Below, in pieces: positions 33,466 to 42,166 of a DNA stretch of 42,166 nucleotides. The position numbers were made by a program, and so were the translations under genes. The DNA lies in assembly GCA_030535245.1 (NCBI GenBank), contig JAUNBJ010000019.1:1-42166 (forward strand), read 5' to 3'. Under the pieces are notes generated by a model. The model did not search any database and was not told the origin of the DNA. It saw only the letters and a list, made by a program, of their open reading frames with translations. Origin of the DNA: Planctomycetia bacterium. Lineage in GTDB: Bacteria > Planctomycetota > Planctomycetia > Pirellulales > Thermoguttaceae. Every line of letters begins with the position of its first letter. Within the stretch, counting starts at the first letter, position 1.

Positions 33466-34023
33466 ATGACAGACGACATTTTACTGGATGTGGAAGAACG
33501 GATGGAAAAGGCGGTTTCCCGGCTGAAGCAGAATCTGGCGGGGATTCGGACGGGGCGAGCGAATCCGGGATTGGTGGATTCGCTGAAGGTGATGGCGTAC
33601 GGTTCACAGGTACCGATGAAACAGATAGCCAGTGTGGGCTGCCCGGAGCCGACGCAGATAGTGATTCGGCCATACGATCCTTCGACGATGAAGGACATTG
33701 AGAAGGCGATTGTCAACAGCGATTTGGGTTTTGCGCCGCAGAACGATGGCAAGGTGATTCGTCTGAACATTCCCCCGCTTTCGACGGAAACGCGTCGTAA
33801 GCTGGTAACGCGAGTGAACGAGCTTTCCGAGGAGGCGAAGGTTGCGTTGCGGAACATCCGTCGGGATGGGATCAAGGCGGCGGACAAGGGGGAAAAGGAC
33901 AAGTTATTCTCCGAGAACGACCGGGACGCGGTGAAAGAGGAGATTCAGACGCTGATTAAGAAATACGAAAAAGAGGTGGAAGTGATGGCTGCGGCACGGG
34001 AAAAGGACGTGCTGGAAGCGTAA
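33466..34023 (+). CDS. frr: Ribosome recycling factor
   Basis: Splits post-termination ribosomes together with EF-G (185 aa, normal length). ERMEKAVSRLKQNLAGIRTGRANPGLVD, the signature around DIEKAIVNSDLG, PPLSTETRRKLV and the helix AKVALRNIRRDG are typical. GGAGAGG lies about 8 nt before ATG; 24 bp after pyrH. Last gene of the operon before a terminator. Confidence 0.98.
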   Translation: MTDDILLDVEERMEKAVSRLKQNLAGIRTGRANPGLVDSLKVMAYGSQVPMKQIASVGCPEPTQIVIRPYDPSTMKDIEKAIVNSDLGFAPQNDGKVIRLNIPPLSTETRRKLVTRVNELSEEAKVALRNIRRDGIKAADKGEKDKLFSENDRDAVKEEIQTLIKKYEKEVEVMAAAREKDVLEA

Positions 34024-34093
34024 ATTGGGTCGATCGCGTCCAGCCTTGGGGGAGTCGCTCTTTCCGGGTAAGGGGGCCAGAGAAAACCAGGAG

Positions 34094-34128
34094 GCCGGCG
34101 GATACGTAAGAGGTTCGTCGGCTTTTTT
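34094..34128 (+). terminator. Terminator of the rpsB-frr operon
   Basis: Stem GCCGGCGGA / TTCGTCGGC with G-T pairs, then six Ts. Confidence 0.75.
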
Positions 34129-34147
34129 ACGAAAAATATTTTAAATC

Positions 34148-36202
34148 ATGCCAGACGAAGTAGTTCCTTTTTTCACGCCGGAGAGCATTTTGGGGCCGGG
34201 CGGTCTTTTGGCCACGCGGATGCCGGGGTACGAGGTACGCACGCAGCAGGTGATCATGGCGAACGACATTTTGCGGTCGTTCCAGGAAAAGAGTCATTTG
34301 GTCGTGGAGGCGGGGACGGGCGTTGGCAAGAGTTTCGGGTATCTGGTGCCGGCGATTCTGGCGACCACGCAGGAATACGAACGGGAGGGAAAAAAGCGGA
34401 AACTGTTCCAGCGTGTCATTGTTTCAACGCAGACCATCAGCCTTCAGGAGCAGCTCATTCAGAAAGACCTGCCGTTTTTGCGGGGGCTTTTACCGTTGGA
34501 ATTTACCTATATTTTGGTGAAGGGGCGGTCAAATTACATCTGTTTGCGGCGGTTGAAGAATGCGATTTCCAACAGTGGAACGCTTTTCACGCAGCCGGAG
34601 GAGCTGAACCAGCTGGAGGATTTGCGGATTTGGGCCAACCAGACGCACGATGGGAGCAAGTCGGATTTACATTTCGCGTGTATACCGAAGGTTTGGGAGG
34701 AGGTTTGCTGCGAGTCGGGGAACTGTCTGGGGAAGAAGTGCGATTTTTACGGAAAATGCCCGTATCAGATGGCACGGCGGCGGATTCACAACGCGCAGAT
34801 TCTGGTGGTGAATCATGCGTTGTTTTTCAGTGATTTGGGGGTACGTGGCGGGGGCGGTGCGATTCTGCCGGAGTACGACGCGGTGATTTTTGACGAGGCG
34901 CACTTGATGGAGGGGGTGGCGGGGGATCATTTGGGGATCGGGGTGTCGAACGGTCAGGTGGAGTATCTCTTGCGGCGGCTGTACAATCCACGGACGGATC
35001 GCGGGGTGTTAACGCAGTATGGTCTGTTTCGTGCCCAGCAGTTGGCGATGGCGTGCTACCGTGATTCGGACGAATTTTTCGCGAATGTGGAGGAGTGGTA
35101 CGATCGGAAGCAGCAGGAATCCCGTTCGCAGTTCCAGTCGAACGAGTTGCGGGTTCGTCAGCCGGGCGTGGTGGAGAATCCGTTGAGCGTTTCGCTTTCC
35201 AAGCTGGCGGGGTGCATTCGGACGGACGCCGTGGGGCAGGATTTGCCGGAGACGCAGATGGAGCTAAATTCCATTGCGGATCGGTTGATTTCGCTGGCGT
35301 CGGGGGTGGACACGTGGGTGAGTCAGACGGCGGAGGGGTTCGTATATTGGCTGGACGTGGCGAAACCGGCGGGGCGTCGGCGGGTGTCGCGGGTATCGCT
35401 TTGTGCCGCTCCGATTGACGTGGGGCCGGTGTTGCGGGAAGCGTTGTTCCATCGGGTGGAATCGGCGGTGATGACCAGTGCCACGCTTTCGACCAATCGG
35501 CGGAACGACGATGCGCGTCAGGCGAATTTCGATTTTTTCCGTAATCGGATTGGGGTGACGCAGGCACGGACGGAGACGTTGGGCAGTCCGTTCGATTACG
35601 CGAAGCAGGCACGGCTGGTGTTGGGGGTTTCGATGCCCGACCCGGTGACGGATCCGCAACGTTACGAGAAGATGCTGTCGCAGAAAATCTGTCGGTACGT
35701 GGACATGACGCAGGGGCATGCGTTTGTGCTGTTCACAAGTTACGGCCTGATGAATCGTGTGGTGGCGGAAATGACCCCCTGGCTGGTGGGGCAGAATTTG
35801 GGTCTGCTTTCGCAGGGGGAGGGGATTTCGCGTTCGTTGATGTTGGAGCGGTTCAAGCAAAATCCGCGGAGCGTGTTGTTTGGCACGGACAGTTTCTGGC
35901 AGGGGGTGGACGTTCCGGGGAATGCGTTGCGGAATGTGATCATCACGAAATTACCGTTTCGCGTTCCGGATCATCCGTTGGTGGAGGCGCGTGTGGAGGC
36001 GATCAAGGCGCGTGGGGGGAATCCGTTCAACGAGTATCAGGTTCCTGAAGCGGTGATCAAATTGAAGCAGGGTTTTGGTCGGCTGATACGTACGAAGCTG
36101 GACACGGGGATGGTGGTGATTCTGGATCCGCGTATCAAGTCGAAATACTACGGCAGGATATTTCTGGGGTCGTTGCCGCAGTGTGAAATCATCGAGGAAT
36201 GA
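34148..36202 (+). CDS. dinG: DinG-type Fe-S superfamily 2 DNA helicase
   Basis: ATP-dependent 5'-3' DNA helicase of the XPD/DinG family (684 aa), acting on R-loops, forked DNA or damage-related structures. Walker [10 protein letters not shown] is at residues 54-62 and the DEAH box at 249-252. Cysteines for a 4Fe-4S cluster are present at C132 (NYICLRR) and in the cluster C187/C188, C193, C198 and C204. C-terminal helicase motifs include [27 protein letters not shown] and [10 protein letters not shown]. No exonuclease domain is fused. It starts 20 bp after the upstream terminator; no clear ribosome binding site. Confidence 0.93.
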   Translation: MPDEVVPFFTPESILGPGGLLATRMPGYEVRTQQVIMANDILRSFQEKSHLVVEAGTGVGKSFGYLVPAILATTQEYEREGKKRKLFQRVIVSTQTISLQEQLIQKDLPFLRGLLPLEFTYILVKGRSNYICLRRLKNAISNSGTLFTQPEELNQLEDLRIWANQTHDGSKSDLHFACIPKVWEEVCCESGNCLGKKCDFYGKCPYQMARRRIHNAQILVVNHALFFSDLGVRGGGGAILPEYDAVIFDEAHLMEGVAGDHLGIGVSNGQVEYLLRRLYNPRTDRGVLTQYGLFRAQQLAMACYRDSDEFFANVEEWYDRKQQESRSQFQSNELRVRQPGVVENPLSVSLSKLAGCIRTDAVGQDLPETQMELNSIADRLISLASGVDTWVSQTAEGFVYWLDVAKPAGRRRVSRVSLCAAPIDVGPVLREALFHRVESAVMTSATLSTNRRNDDARQANFDFFRNRIGVTQARTETLGSPFDYAKQARLVLGVSMPDPVTDPQRYEKMLSQKICRYVDMTQGHAFVLFTSYGLMNRVVAEMTPWLVGQNLGLLSQGEGISRSLMLERFKQNPRSVLFGTDSFWQGVDVPGNALRNVIITKLPFRVPDHPLVEARVEAIKARGGNPFNEYQVPEAVIKLKQGFGRLIRTKLDTGMVVILDPRIKSKYYGRIFLGSLPQCEIIEE

Positions 36203-36239
36203 CGTCTGTGCACGTCGCCGCCTCCGCAGTCGGAAGCGT

Positions 36240-36281
36240 AAAAAACCGGTACGGAGAGGCCGTTTCGCATGTCCGTACCGG
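36240..36281 (-). terminator. Terminator of the decarboxylase gene
   Basis: Minus strand: perfect 10-bp stem (CCGGTACGGA / TCCGTACCGG) followed by six Ts. It lies between the convergent dinG and decarboxylase genes. Confidence 0.85.
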
Positions 36282-36290
36282 GGAGAGAGA

Positions 36291-37502
36291 TTAACGAATC
36301 GTCACGATATCGTGGACCAGCTCGTCGATGACGGCTTCGTTGAAGAACTGCATGACCACCACGTGTGCGAGTTTCCCAACGTCGGGGTACTCCGTGCAGG
36401 CCATGGCGTACTTGTGGCAGACCCGCATGTCCGGCTGCGTCATGCACACGGTCGTGGAATAGGGATTCACGTAGGTTTTCCAGCCGTGGTCGGCCAGTTT
36501 TTTCTTCAGAAGCTCGGTCATGGCCAGCACGTGCTTCGTTTCGGCTCGGAACCCTTCGGGGCCGGTCGTCATGATACGCCAGTACAGCTTCAGGCAGTCG
36601 AAACCGCTTCGCGAACAACTGATCGTGGGAATGTTCGTGTTCAGGTAGGGAATGGTCGAGTTGTGCAGGTGGTTCAGAATCTCTTTGCGGCAAAGGAACA
36701 GTCCGACAGGTTCGTTCATGGCCAGGAATTTATGCCCGGAAACCGCGATGGAATCGTAACCTCTTTTTTCGTGGTTGAGGATATCGCGGGCTTTTTCGTC
36801 CTCCACCCATGGCAAATATCCTCCGAAAAGCGCGGCGTCGAGATGGCGATACACGCATGGCGGTTTCACTTCGTCCAGAACCTTTGCGATCGCTTCCTGG
36901 TCGTCGATCGCCCCCTTGAACGTCCCTCCGATGGCGATTGCCACCAATGCCGGACGCGTGGCGTCCATCTGACGTTTCAGGTCGTCGGTGTCCATCCGTC
37001 CATCCGGCAGGGCGTGGATGCTTCGCGTTTCAATCTGGAGCACGTCGCCCAATTTCCGCAGGGAATAGTGTGCCTCGAACGACACGTACAGGATCGGTTT
37101 CCGTTTTTCCTCCGGCAAACCTATCCGCTGCGCCTGATCTTCCAGATACTTGCGTCCGAAGTGCAGTCCGTGCATGTTGCCGTCCGAACCGCCGTTGGAA
37201 AGCACCCCCCAGTGCGTTCCGTTGAAGTGAAACGCGTCGGCAAAAAAATCGATGACGTAACGCTCAAACTTGTCGGTGTCGAGCATGTCCCACGCATCTT
37301 TGTACGGATCGCCCACGTTGATGAGCGTCACGTCGCACAGCTTTGTTTTGACGAGCCATTCGTAATAGCCCAGCAGGTTCACCTCCATATCGAACGGATA
37401 CCCCTGCTGGTAGTGCTGGCGCTTCACAAGCGACGCGGCATACGCCGTCATTTCCTCAAGAACGTCTTTCTCCGGACATGGTTTTAAAGGCACTTGTTTC
37501 AT
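36291..37502 (-). CDS. Histidine-decarboxylase-like PLP enzyme
   Basis: Pyridoxal-phosphate-dependent group II decarboxylase, 403 aa. The overall pattern resembles bacterial PLP histidine decarboxylase: QGYPFDMEVNLLGYYEWL at the start, SNGGSDGNMHG near 102-112, His145 (AHYSLRK) that stacks on the cofactor, Asp222 in HLDAALFGGYLPW, and the Schiff-base Lys258 in VSGHKF. Histamine production is therefore likely, but related enzymes decarboxylate serine or aspartate, and the substrate cannot be fixed from sequence alone. GGGA lies about 10 nt before ATG. It is the last gene of the minus-strand cluster, 86 bp after the deacetylase gene, with a G5-ATTT-C5 type hairpin in that gap. Confidence 0.75.
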   Translation of the reverse strand: MKQVPLKPCPEKDVLEEMTAYAASLVKRQHYQQGYPFDMEVNLLGYYEWLVKTKLCDVTLINVGDPYKDAWDMLDTDKFERYVIDFFADAFHFNGTHWGVLSNGGSDGNMHGLHFGRKYLEDQAQRIGLPEEKRKPILYVSFEAHYSLRKLGDVLQIETRSIHALPDGRMDTDDLKRQMDATRPALVAIAIGGTFKGAIDDQEAIAKVLDEVKPPCVYRHLDAALFGGYLPWVEDEKARDILNHEKRGYDSIAVSGHKFLAMNEPVGLFLCRKEILNHLHNSTIPYLNTNIPTISCSRSGFDCLKLYWRIMTTGPEGFRAETKHVLAMTELLKKKLADHGWKTYVNPYSTTVCMTQPDMRVCHKYAMACTEYPDVGKLAHVVVMQFFNEAVIDELVHDIVTIR

Positions 37503-37588
37503 GTTTTATTTCCCTTTTGTAAGTGGAGGGGGATTTCCCCCAGAGTCGTTCCAATGTAAATTCCCAATTCCGTTGCCGTGGAATACGT

Positions 37589-38476
37589 TCAGGGTGGGGA
37601 AGGCCCCTTCCCGGACGATTGAAAGAGGAGTGGAGGCAGGCGTAAAATGGCTTCATACTCCCGGACACGATTGGGAAACGACCAAAATATCCGATCCTTC
37701 TCCGAGCATACAAGCTCCCGGCGAAATTTCTTCAGTTTGCGACTCGTGGCCGGATGAAAGTTGACTTCCATCGTCCAATCCCCCGGCATATCGGGAGGCC
37801 ACGTGCGAAGAATCTCGCGCCACGCTCCGTCCAACATCCAACCGGTATCCAAAATCCCCGCATACCCCACCTTGCGAAACTCCTGCGGCACGTTCCGGCA
37901 GCAGTATCGCAAAATCTCCCGCTTCATCAACCCCCTGGGGAACCAGAGGAAAAATCGTCTTGCCAGGCGTCCCAGCCCGCCGAACCGCTCGACCGGAACG
38001 CGAACGCGGATCTTTTCCTGCTGCGCCTTTTCCGCCACCAGGTCGAACAGGGCCGGAATCGCGTGGATGTGCTGGTGACTGTCGATATGCCGCACACGTT
38101 GCCCATAACGACGCAGCATTTCCGACGTTTTTTTCCACTGCGCGTCGAATTCCACCCGAATCTGCGCCATGATCTCCCGATTTTGGGAGTGTTTCCACAG
38201 GTCGAAAAACCCGAACCGAAACATCCCCTTCGCGTCCAGCAAAAGCGGCACCCGTTCCGCAGGCGCGACAGGTCGGCCGCTGGTCAGGCACAGGTGCAGG
38301 CCGAAATCGAAATCGGACGTCGCCTTCACCACGTCCCGGATTCCACGACGGCAGAACGGCATGTTCGGCATGATGCTGGCCGCGTTGATTTTTCCACGGG
38401 CCGCAAGGTCGGCAATGGCGTCGTTCGTGTAGGGGGAAAAACCCAAATCATCCGCATTGAGTATCCACCGAATCAT
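37589..38476 (-). CDS. YdjC/ChbG-family carbohydrate deacetylase
   Basis: Metal-dependent deacetylase-like protein of 295 aa. Metal and catalytic residues fit the family: NADDLGFS (Asp9, Asp10), GLHLCLTSG (His61) and HIDSHQHIHAIP (His134, His136, His138), plus EVNFHP near the C-terminus. Family members remove acetyl groups from chito-oligosaccharides or from lipid-linked sugars (HpnK-type). The start overlaps the preceding GT2 gene by 29 bp, so the pair is probably coupled. By analogy with the ArnC/ArnD order of glycosyl transfer then deacylation, it may act on a polyprenyl-linked amino sugar; this is inference. Confidence 0.8.
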   Translation of the reverse strand: MIRWILNADDLGFSPYTNDAIADLAARGKINAASIMPNMPFCRRGIRDVVKATSDFDFGLHLCLTSGRPVAPAERVPLLLDAKGMFRFGFFDLWKHSQNREIMAQIRVEFDAQWKKTSEMLRRYGQRVRHIDSHQHIHAIPALFDLVAEKAQQEKIRVRVPVERFGGLGRLARRFFLWFPRGLMKREILRYCCRNVPQEFRKVGYAGILDTGWMLDGAWREILRTWPPDMPGDWTMEVNFHPATSRKLKKFRRELVCSEKDRIFWSFPNRVREYEAILRLPPLLFQSSGKGPSPP

Positions 38477-39428
38477 GTTCTTCCTCCGTGTCGAAACCGA
38501 ACCGTTCCTGAACGATGTAAAGCGGCCGTGCTTTCACTTCCGTATAAATGCGACCGACATATTCCCCAATCACGCCGAGCGAAATCAGCTGCACACCGCC
38601 GAGAAAAATCACCGCCACAATCAGCGACGACCACCCCGGCACCCCATGTTGGCCCATGGTGATGAACTGGTAGATGGCCCACAGCGCGTACGGCATACAT
38701 GCCACCGCCGTGAAAAATCCCAAATACACGATCCACCGCAACGGCTTCGTGGAAAAACTGACGATCCCATCGCACGCCAGCGCCAACAGCTTGAACGGGG
38801 AAAAGGACGAAACCCCGGCCACCCGCTCGTTCGCCTGAAACTCTACCGTCGTTACCCGATATCCCATCCACTGCACCAACCCACGCAGGAACCGGGCACG
38901 TTCGTGAAAATTTTTCAGCGCATCCACCACGCGTCGATCCATCAACCGAAATTCCGACGCCCCCGGAATCAACGGTGTGTCCGAGAGAAAATTCATCCCC
39001 TGATAGAACAGCCGGGACGACAGCCGTTTCCAAAATCCGGTATGCTCCGTATAGTGTTTGCGCACGGCGTGGACGATATGGAATCCCTCCTCCCGCCAGA
39101 GCCGCACCATTTCCGGAAGCATCTCCGGCGGCTGCTGCAAATCGGCATCCATCACCACGACCGCAGCCCCGCTTGCCGCATCCAGCCCGGCGGAGATCGC
39201 CACCTGATTGCCAAAATTCCGCGAGAAACAGACCAGCTTCACACGGGAATCCCGTTTGCAGAGTTCCTTTCCCACGTCCGCCGTTCGATCGCGGCTGCCG
39301 TCGTCCACCAAAACGATTTCCCACGTCCGCCCCATCGACTCCAGCTGCCGCGAAACCTGATCGTAAAACAGCGGCAACGACGATTCCTCGTTGAACGACG
39401 GGACGACAATCGAAAGCTCCGGCTTCAT
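38448..39428 (-). CDS. GT2 glycosyltransferase, DPM1/ArnC-like, membrane-anchored
   Basis: Glycosyltransferase of 326 aa that likely moves a sugar from a nucleotide donor to a polyprenyl phosphate on the cytoplasmic face. GT-A fold motifs are SIVVPSFNEE at the start, VLVDDGSRDRT near residue 40 and VVMDADLQQPPE near residue 90 (metal-binding Asp residues). Two transmembrane helices follow (WIVYLGFFTAVACMPYALWA and LIVAVIFLGGVQLISLGVIG), the layout of ArnC/GtrB-type enzymes. Its ATG overlaps the cytochrome stop in an ATGA, and its own 3' end overlaps the deacetylase gene. Donor and acceptor unknown. Confidence 0.88.
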   Translation of the reverse strand: MKPELSIVVPSFNEESSLPLFYDQVSRQLESMGRTWEIVLVDDGSRDRTADVGKELCKRDSRVKLVCFSRNFGNQVAISAGLDAASGAAVVVMDADLQQPPEMLPEMVRLWREEGFHIVHAVRKHYTEHTGFWKRLSSRLFYQGMNFLSDTPLIPGASEFRLMDRRVVDALKNFHERARFLRGLVQWMGYRVTTVEFQANERVAGVSSFSPFKLLALACDGIVSFSTKPLRWIVYLGFFTAVACMPYALWAIYQFITMGQHGVPGWSSLIVAVIFLGGVQLISLGVIGEYVGRIYTEVKARPLYIVQERFGFDTEEEHDSVDTQCG

Positions 39429-40048
39429 TTCAGGTACGACTCCCGTGGTTTACGCAGCAAATATTTGTTCGGCGACGCGTGCAGGAAATGGCAGTCCCGA
39501 CACGTTTCCAGCCAGTTTTTTTCCAGTTTCGTGTTCGCGTGTTGCCGGGTGATGTCTTTCATTTCGTGACAGCGGAAACAGGCTTTGTCCGGTGGATTCA
39601 ACGCCCCGACCGAAATTCCATCGTTGCTCTTTTCGCAGACGTGGCACTCCATGCACGGGTTAGGCCCCGGCTTCATGTTGTGCAGACGATACACCTGCCA
39701 CTCTTTCGGCCCGGAGTGATCCTGGTCGTTGCGTCCCAGAACAAACTCGACGGTATCGTTGCCCAGCACCAGCTTCTGTTTGCCAATCTCCAACCCCAAC
39801 GTCGCCACGTTCGTGCCGTTCCCAAAACGGGGGAGCCAGGAAATGGGAGTGCCGTTGAGGGTTCCCTCGACACGTTCCCCCTTCGTAATGAGCCACACGC
39901 GGCTGACCACGACCACGGAATCGGCATGGGGTGCCACAAGGAGCGAACCTCCCGGAAGGGATACCGGCTCGGCACGGAACGATTCTTCTCCCCAAACCAT
40001 CGGGGAAATCCAAAGCAAGAACACAAAAACAAGGTGGGATAAACGCAT
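39425..40048 (-). CDS. Exported tri-heme c-type cytochrome
   Basis: Periplasmic or surface protein of 207 aa with a signal peptide (about residues 1-20, cleavage near VWG-EE). Three CxxCH heme c motifs stand at 132-136 (CMECH), 157-161 (CFRCH) and 183-187 (CRDCH), with spacing and extra His residues like small multiheme cytochromes of the doubled CXXCH type. The first 110 residues are beta-rich and may be a separate domain. ATG 40048 has GGAGTT 8 nt upstream. It lies 24 bp after the UPF0210 gene and overlaps the GT2 gene by 4 bp. A redox role beside glycan genes is unexplained. Confidence 0.8.
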   Translation of the reverse strand: MRLSHLVFVFLLWISPMVWGEESFRAEPVSLPGGSLLVAPHADSVVVVSRVWLITKGERVEGTLNGTPISWLPRFGNGTNVATLGLEIGKQKLVLGNDTVEFVLGRNDQDHSGPKEWQVYRLHNMKPGPNPCMECHVCEKSNDGISVGALNPPDKACFRCHEMKDITRQHANTKLEKNWLETCRDCHFLHASPNKYLLRKPRESYLK

Positions 40049-40072
40049 TTTGAACTCCAAAATACCATGAAA

Positions 40073-41449
40073 TCAATTCGTCAACGACTGCAACGGGGCG
40101 GGAATGCGACCGGCATAATTCACGAACCGTTCGCTGCCGCCGTTGTTGCGGACTTCCATAATGGGCGTGGAACCGAACAGGCCGCCAAAATCGACCACCT
40201 CGCCCGCCTTGGCGTTGGGGACGGGGATGATACGCACGGCGGTGGTTTTATTATTGATGACCCCGATGGCCATTTCGTCGGCAATGATCGCGGAAAGCGT
40301 CTCCGGTTTCGTGTCGCCCGGCACGGCAATCATGTCCAGCCCTACCGAACAGACGCAAGTCATGGCCTCCAGTTTTTCCAACACGAGCGACCCCTTCCCG
40401 ACCGCTTCGGCAAGCGCGGAATCCTCGCTGACCGGAATGAACGCGCCGCTCAGTCCACCGACCGAGCTGGAGGCGAACAGCCCCCCTTTTTTCACGGCGT
40501 CGTTCAGCATGGCAATCGCGGCGGTGGAACCGGGAGCGCCGATTTTTTCGATGCCCAGCGACTTCAGGATTTCGCCCACGCTATCCCCCACGGTCGGCGT
40601 CGGGGCGAGCGAAAGATCCACGATTCCAAACTCAATTCCCAACTCACGTGCCACTTCGCGACCGATCAGTTCCCCGACACGCGTCACACGAAAACTGGTG
40701 ATCTTGATTTCCTCGGCAAGCTGGTCGAGGGTTACGTCGTCGCCATGCAACTCGGTGAAACGACGCAGGGCGCTGCTGACCACGCCCGGCCCTGAAACGC
40801 CGATGTTGATGGTCGCTTCGGGTTCGCCCGCCCCCATGTATGCTCCGGCCATGAAGGGACTGTCTTCGGGAATGTTGGAAAAAACCACCAGTTTGGCACA
40901 GCCGAACCCACGGATGTCTTCGGTGGCAAACGCGATGTCCCGGAGGATTCCCCCCATCATCTTGACGGCGTTCATGTTGATTCCCGCCTTGCGCGACGCC
41001 ACGTTCACCGACGAGCAGACCTGCTTCGTTTCGGAAAGCACCTCTGGGAGCGAGCGGATTAGCAAATCCTCTGCCGGCGTGATTCCTTTGTGAACCAGTG
41101 CCGAGAAGCCGCCGACAAAATCGATGCCGCAAAGCTGCGCCGCCCGGTCGAGAGCTTTAGCGATTTTCAGCGGTGCCGATTTTCCATGTCCGGCCAGCAG
41201 GGTGGAGACGGGCGACAGTGCAATTCGTTTGTTGATGACCGGAATGCCATATTTGTTTCCCACGCGATCGCATGTCCGGACAAGCTCCCCGGCGACGGTC
41301 GTCAGTTTGGAGAGCAGTTTTTGGGCCACACCGTCGGCGGTCGGGGCGGCACAGTCGTTCACGTTGAGCGCCAGCGTCACGGCACGGACGTCGAGGTGTT
41401 CGGCATGAAGCATTTCAATGGTGGAGAGGATTTCGTCGGTATTCAGCAT
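40073..41449 (-). CDS. UPF0210/DUF711 (PFL-like) family protein
   Basis: Cytoplasmic protein of 458 aa matching the UPF0210/DUF711 family, whose members show similarity to glycyl-radical-type folds but have no settled activity. Recognisable stretches are DFVGGFSALVHKG, MNAVKMMGGIL, MGAGEPEATINIGVSGPGVV, DLSLAPTPTVGDSVGEIL and VSEDSALAEA. ATG 41449 was chosen since GGAG is about 9 nt upstream and the ACT-domain gene stops 6 bp before it; a longer in-frame extension would run through that gene. Pairing with an upstream ACT-domain protein is the usual arrangement, so the two likely form a regulated unit. Confidence 0.88.
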   Translation of the reverse strand: MLNTDEILSTIEMLHAEHLDVRAVTLALNVNDCAAPTADGVAQKLLSKLTTVAGELVRTCDRVGNKYGIPVINKRIALSPVSTLLAGHGKSAPLKIAKALDRAAQLCGIDFVGGFSALVHKGITPAEDLLIRSLPEVLSETKQVCSSVNVASRKAGINMNAVKMMGGILRDIAFATEDIRGFGCAKLVVFSNIPEDSPFMAGAYMGAGEPEATINIGVSGPGVVSSALRRFTELHGDDVTLDQLAEEIKITSFRVTRVGELIGREVARELGIEFGIVDLSLAPTPTVGDSVGEILKSLGIEKIGAPGSTAAIAMLNDAVKKGGLFASSSVGGLSGAFIPVSEDSALAEAVGKGSLVLEKLEAMTCVCSVGLDMIAVPGDTKPETLSAIIADEMAIGVINNKTTAVRIIPVPNAKAGEVVDFGGLFGSTPIMEVRNNGGSERFVNYAGRIPAPLQSLTN

Positions 41450-41454
41450 TTCGA

Positions 41455-42021
41455 TTAACTCCGATAGCGCAAGCGGTTGGTGGCGGTGAAAATATTTTCG
41501 TGCTGGAGGCGAACCGTGAAGCCAAGCTCCTTGCCGAGCGACTCCAGATCGCATTGCAGCATGGTGAAGTTCCATTTCGATGGAATTTCGACCTGGCCGG
41601 TGAGGAGGAATTCCATCTCGCCGTCGGGTCGCCTGCGTCGGGCACCGTACATGTCGGTGATGTTCATTTCGTGGTCGGCCAGATATTCGCTGAAGCGGCG
41701 GACGATCCCCCCCTGATCTTTTCCAAACGCGGTAATGACGAAGGTTTCCGTCTTTTCCCCGGTTGTGAAATCTTCCCCGGCAAGCCGAACCGAGACATCG
41801 ATTTTGCACGTCGCGGCGGTTTTTTCGAGAATCTGTTCGCGAACATCTTCCGGCGGCATGTTTCCTTCCACATCGACAATCATGATGAGGGTGAAGTATC
41901 CGCCCAGTACGGTTTGGCTGCACGATTCGATATTTCCGTGCAGGGATTCGACAGCCGAGGTAACGGCGGCGATAATGCCTGGGTGGTCGTCGGACATGAC
42001 GTTGAAAACATATTTAGCCAT
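41455..42021 (-). CDS. Double ACT-domain regulatory protein (GcvR/UPF0237-like)
   Basis: Cytoplasmic protein of 188 aa with two ACT domains: residues 1-80 (MAKYVFNVMSDDHPGIIAAV, with the DxxG turn of ligand-binding ACT domains) and about 93-175 (FVITAFGKDQGGIVRRFSEYLADH). ACT domains bind amino acids or other small ligands. Partners of UPF0210 proteins are commonly single-ACT (UPF0237) proteins, and this one carries a tandem pair as in GcvR. GGAAGGA lies upstream of the ATG. First gene of the minus-strand cluster, with a promoter at 42058-42085. Confidence 0.82.
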   Translation of the reverse strand: MAKYVFNVMSDDHPGIIAAVTSAVESLHGNIESCSQTVLGGYFTLIMIVDVEGNMPPEDVREQILEKTAATCKIDVSVRLAGEDFTTGEKTETFVITAFGKDQGGIVRRFSEYLADHEMNITDMYGARRRRPDGEMEFLLTGQVEIPSKWNFTMLQCDLESLGKELGFTVRLQHENIFTATNRLRYRS

Positions 42022-42057
42022 AATATGAGAGTCCTTCCTGACAAAATGTTCCCTGAC

Positions 42058-42085
42058 ATTATATCAGATTACGGCAGTTTTTCAA
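42058..42085 (-). promoter_or_regulatory. Promoter of the ACT/UPF0210 cluster
   Basis: Minus strand: TTGAAA (42085-42080), 16-bp spacer, TATAAT (42063-42058), about 35 nt before the start codon. The remaining bases to 42166 show no feature. Confidence 0.7.
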
Positions 42086-42166
42086 CCGTGGGGAGGTGGG
42101 GGGATTCAAAATGGGTGCGATCAAATTTTCTGCGCGCCGTACAAATTCCCCTTCTTTGAAGGGGTA

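Noticed and set aside
36183..37487. 434-codon open frame antisense to the decarboxylase
   Set aside because: Shadow of a well-supported PLP enzyme gene; no start signal.
41450..41923. Extended start for the UPF0210 protein
   Set aside because: It would overlap the ACT-domain gene completely in another frame; ATG 41449 has a ribosome binding site right after that gene's stop.

Overview
The window looks like a chromosomal segment of an uncultured member of the Planctomycetota. I base this on a pseudopilin of the DUF1559 type next to a small carboxypeptidase-regulatory-like lipoprotein, on large beta-helical surface proteins ending in PEP-CTERM sorting signals, and on the housekeeping gene orders ffh-rpsP-trmD-rplS and rpsB-tsf-pyrH-frr. 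No lineage below phylum can be assigned. Many promoters fit TTGACA-N17-TATAAT/TACAAT closely.

Layout. Positions 1-1560 are the tip of an integrated element lying downstream of a tRNA-Ile gene; its tyrosine integrase reads away from the tRNA. Next come holA, a structured palindromic repeat, a guanidinium exporter (SMR family) and a secreted GH5-like glycosidase. Positions 5346-10711 form an envelope cassette: a consensus promoter whose 17-bp spacer holds a 12-G tract, a PEP-CTERM beta-helix protein, a pseudopilin whose leader is split by a roughly 610-bp array of REP-like repeats, and a lipoprotein. A secreted M14 carboxypeptidase follows on the minus strand.

Positions 12152-20858 are an 8.7-kb integrated element bounded by 47-bp perfect direct repeats, the right one lying in tRNA-Ser(CGA). 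It encodes ribbon-helix-helix-like proteins, a winged-helix-like regulator, an excisionase-like protein, a zinc-ribbon/Toprim primase, an SF3 helicase and a tyrosine integrase preceded by three iterons. No capsid, relaxase or recognisable cargo gene is seen. The integrase reading frame runs through the attachment site, so integration and excision would give it two different C-termini.

Positions 21026-24494 hold ffh-rpsP-trmD-rplS, without rimM between rpsP and trmD. Positions 24605-30416 hold a very large PEP-CTERM locus in which two complete surface-protein units are fused in frame; the first is interrupted by one TAA codon that an internal duplication shows to be a CAA in the sister copy. 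After an intergenic palindrome come rpsB-tsf-pyrH-frr and a DinG-type helicase. The right end is a minus-strand cluster: ACT-domain protein, UPF0210/DUF711 protein, tri-heme cytochrome, GT2 glycosyltransferase, YdjC/ChbG deacetylase and a histidine-decarboxylase-like enzyme.

The observations I rate highest are the attachment-site-dependent integrase C-terminus, the poly-G promoter spacer, the repeat array inside the pseudopilin leader, and the fused and interrupted PEP-CTERM locus.
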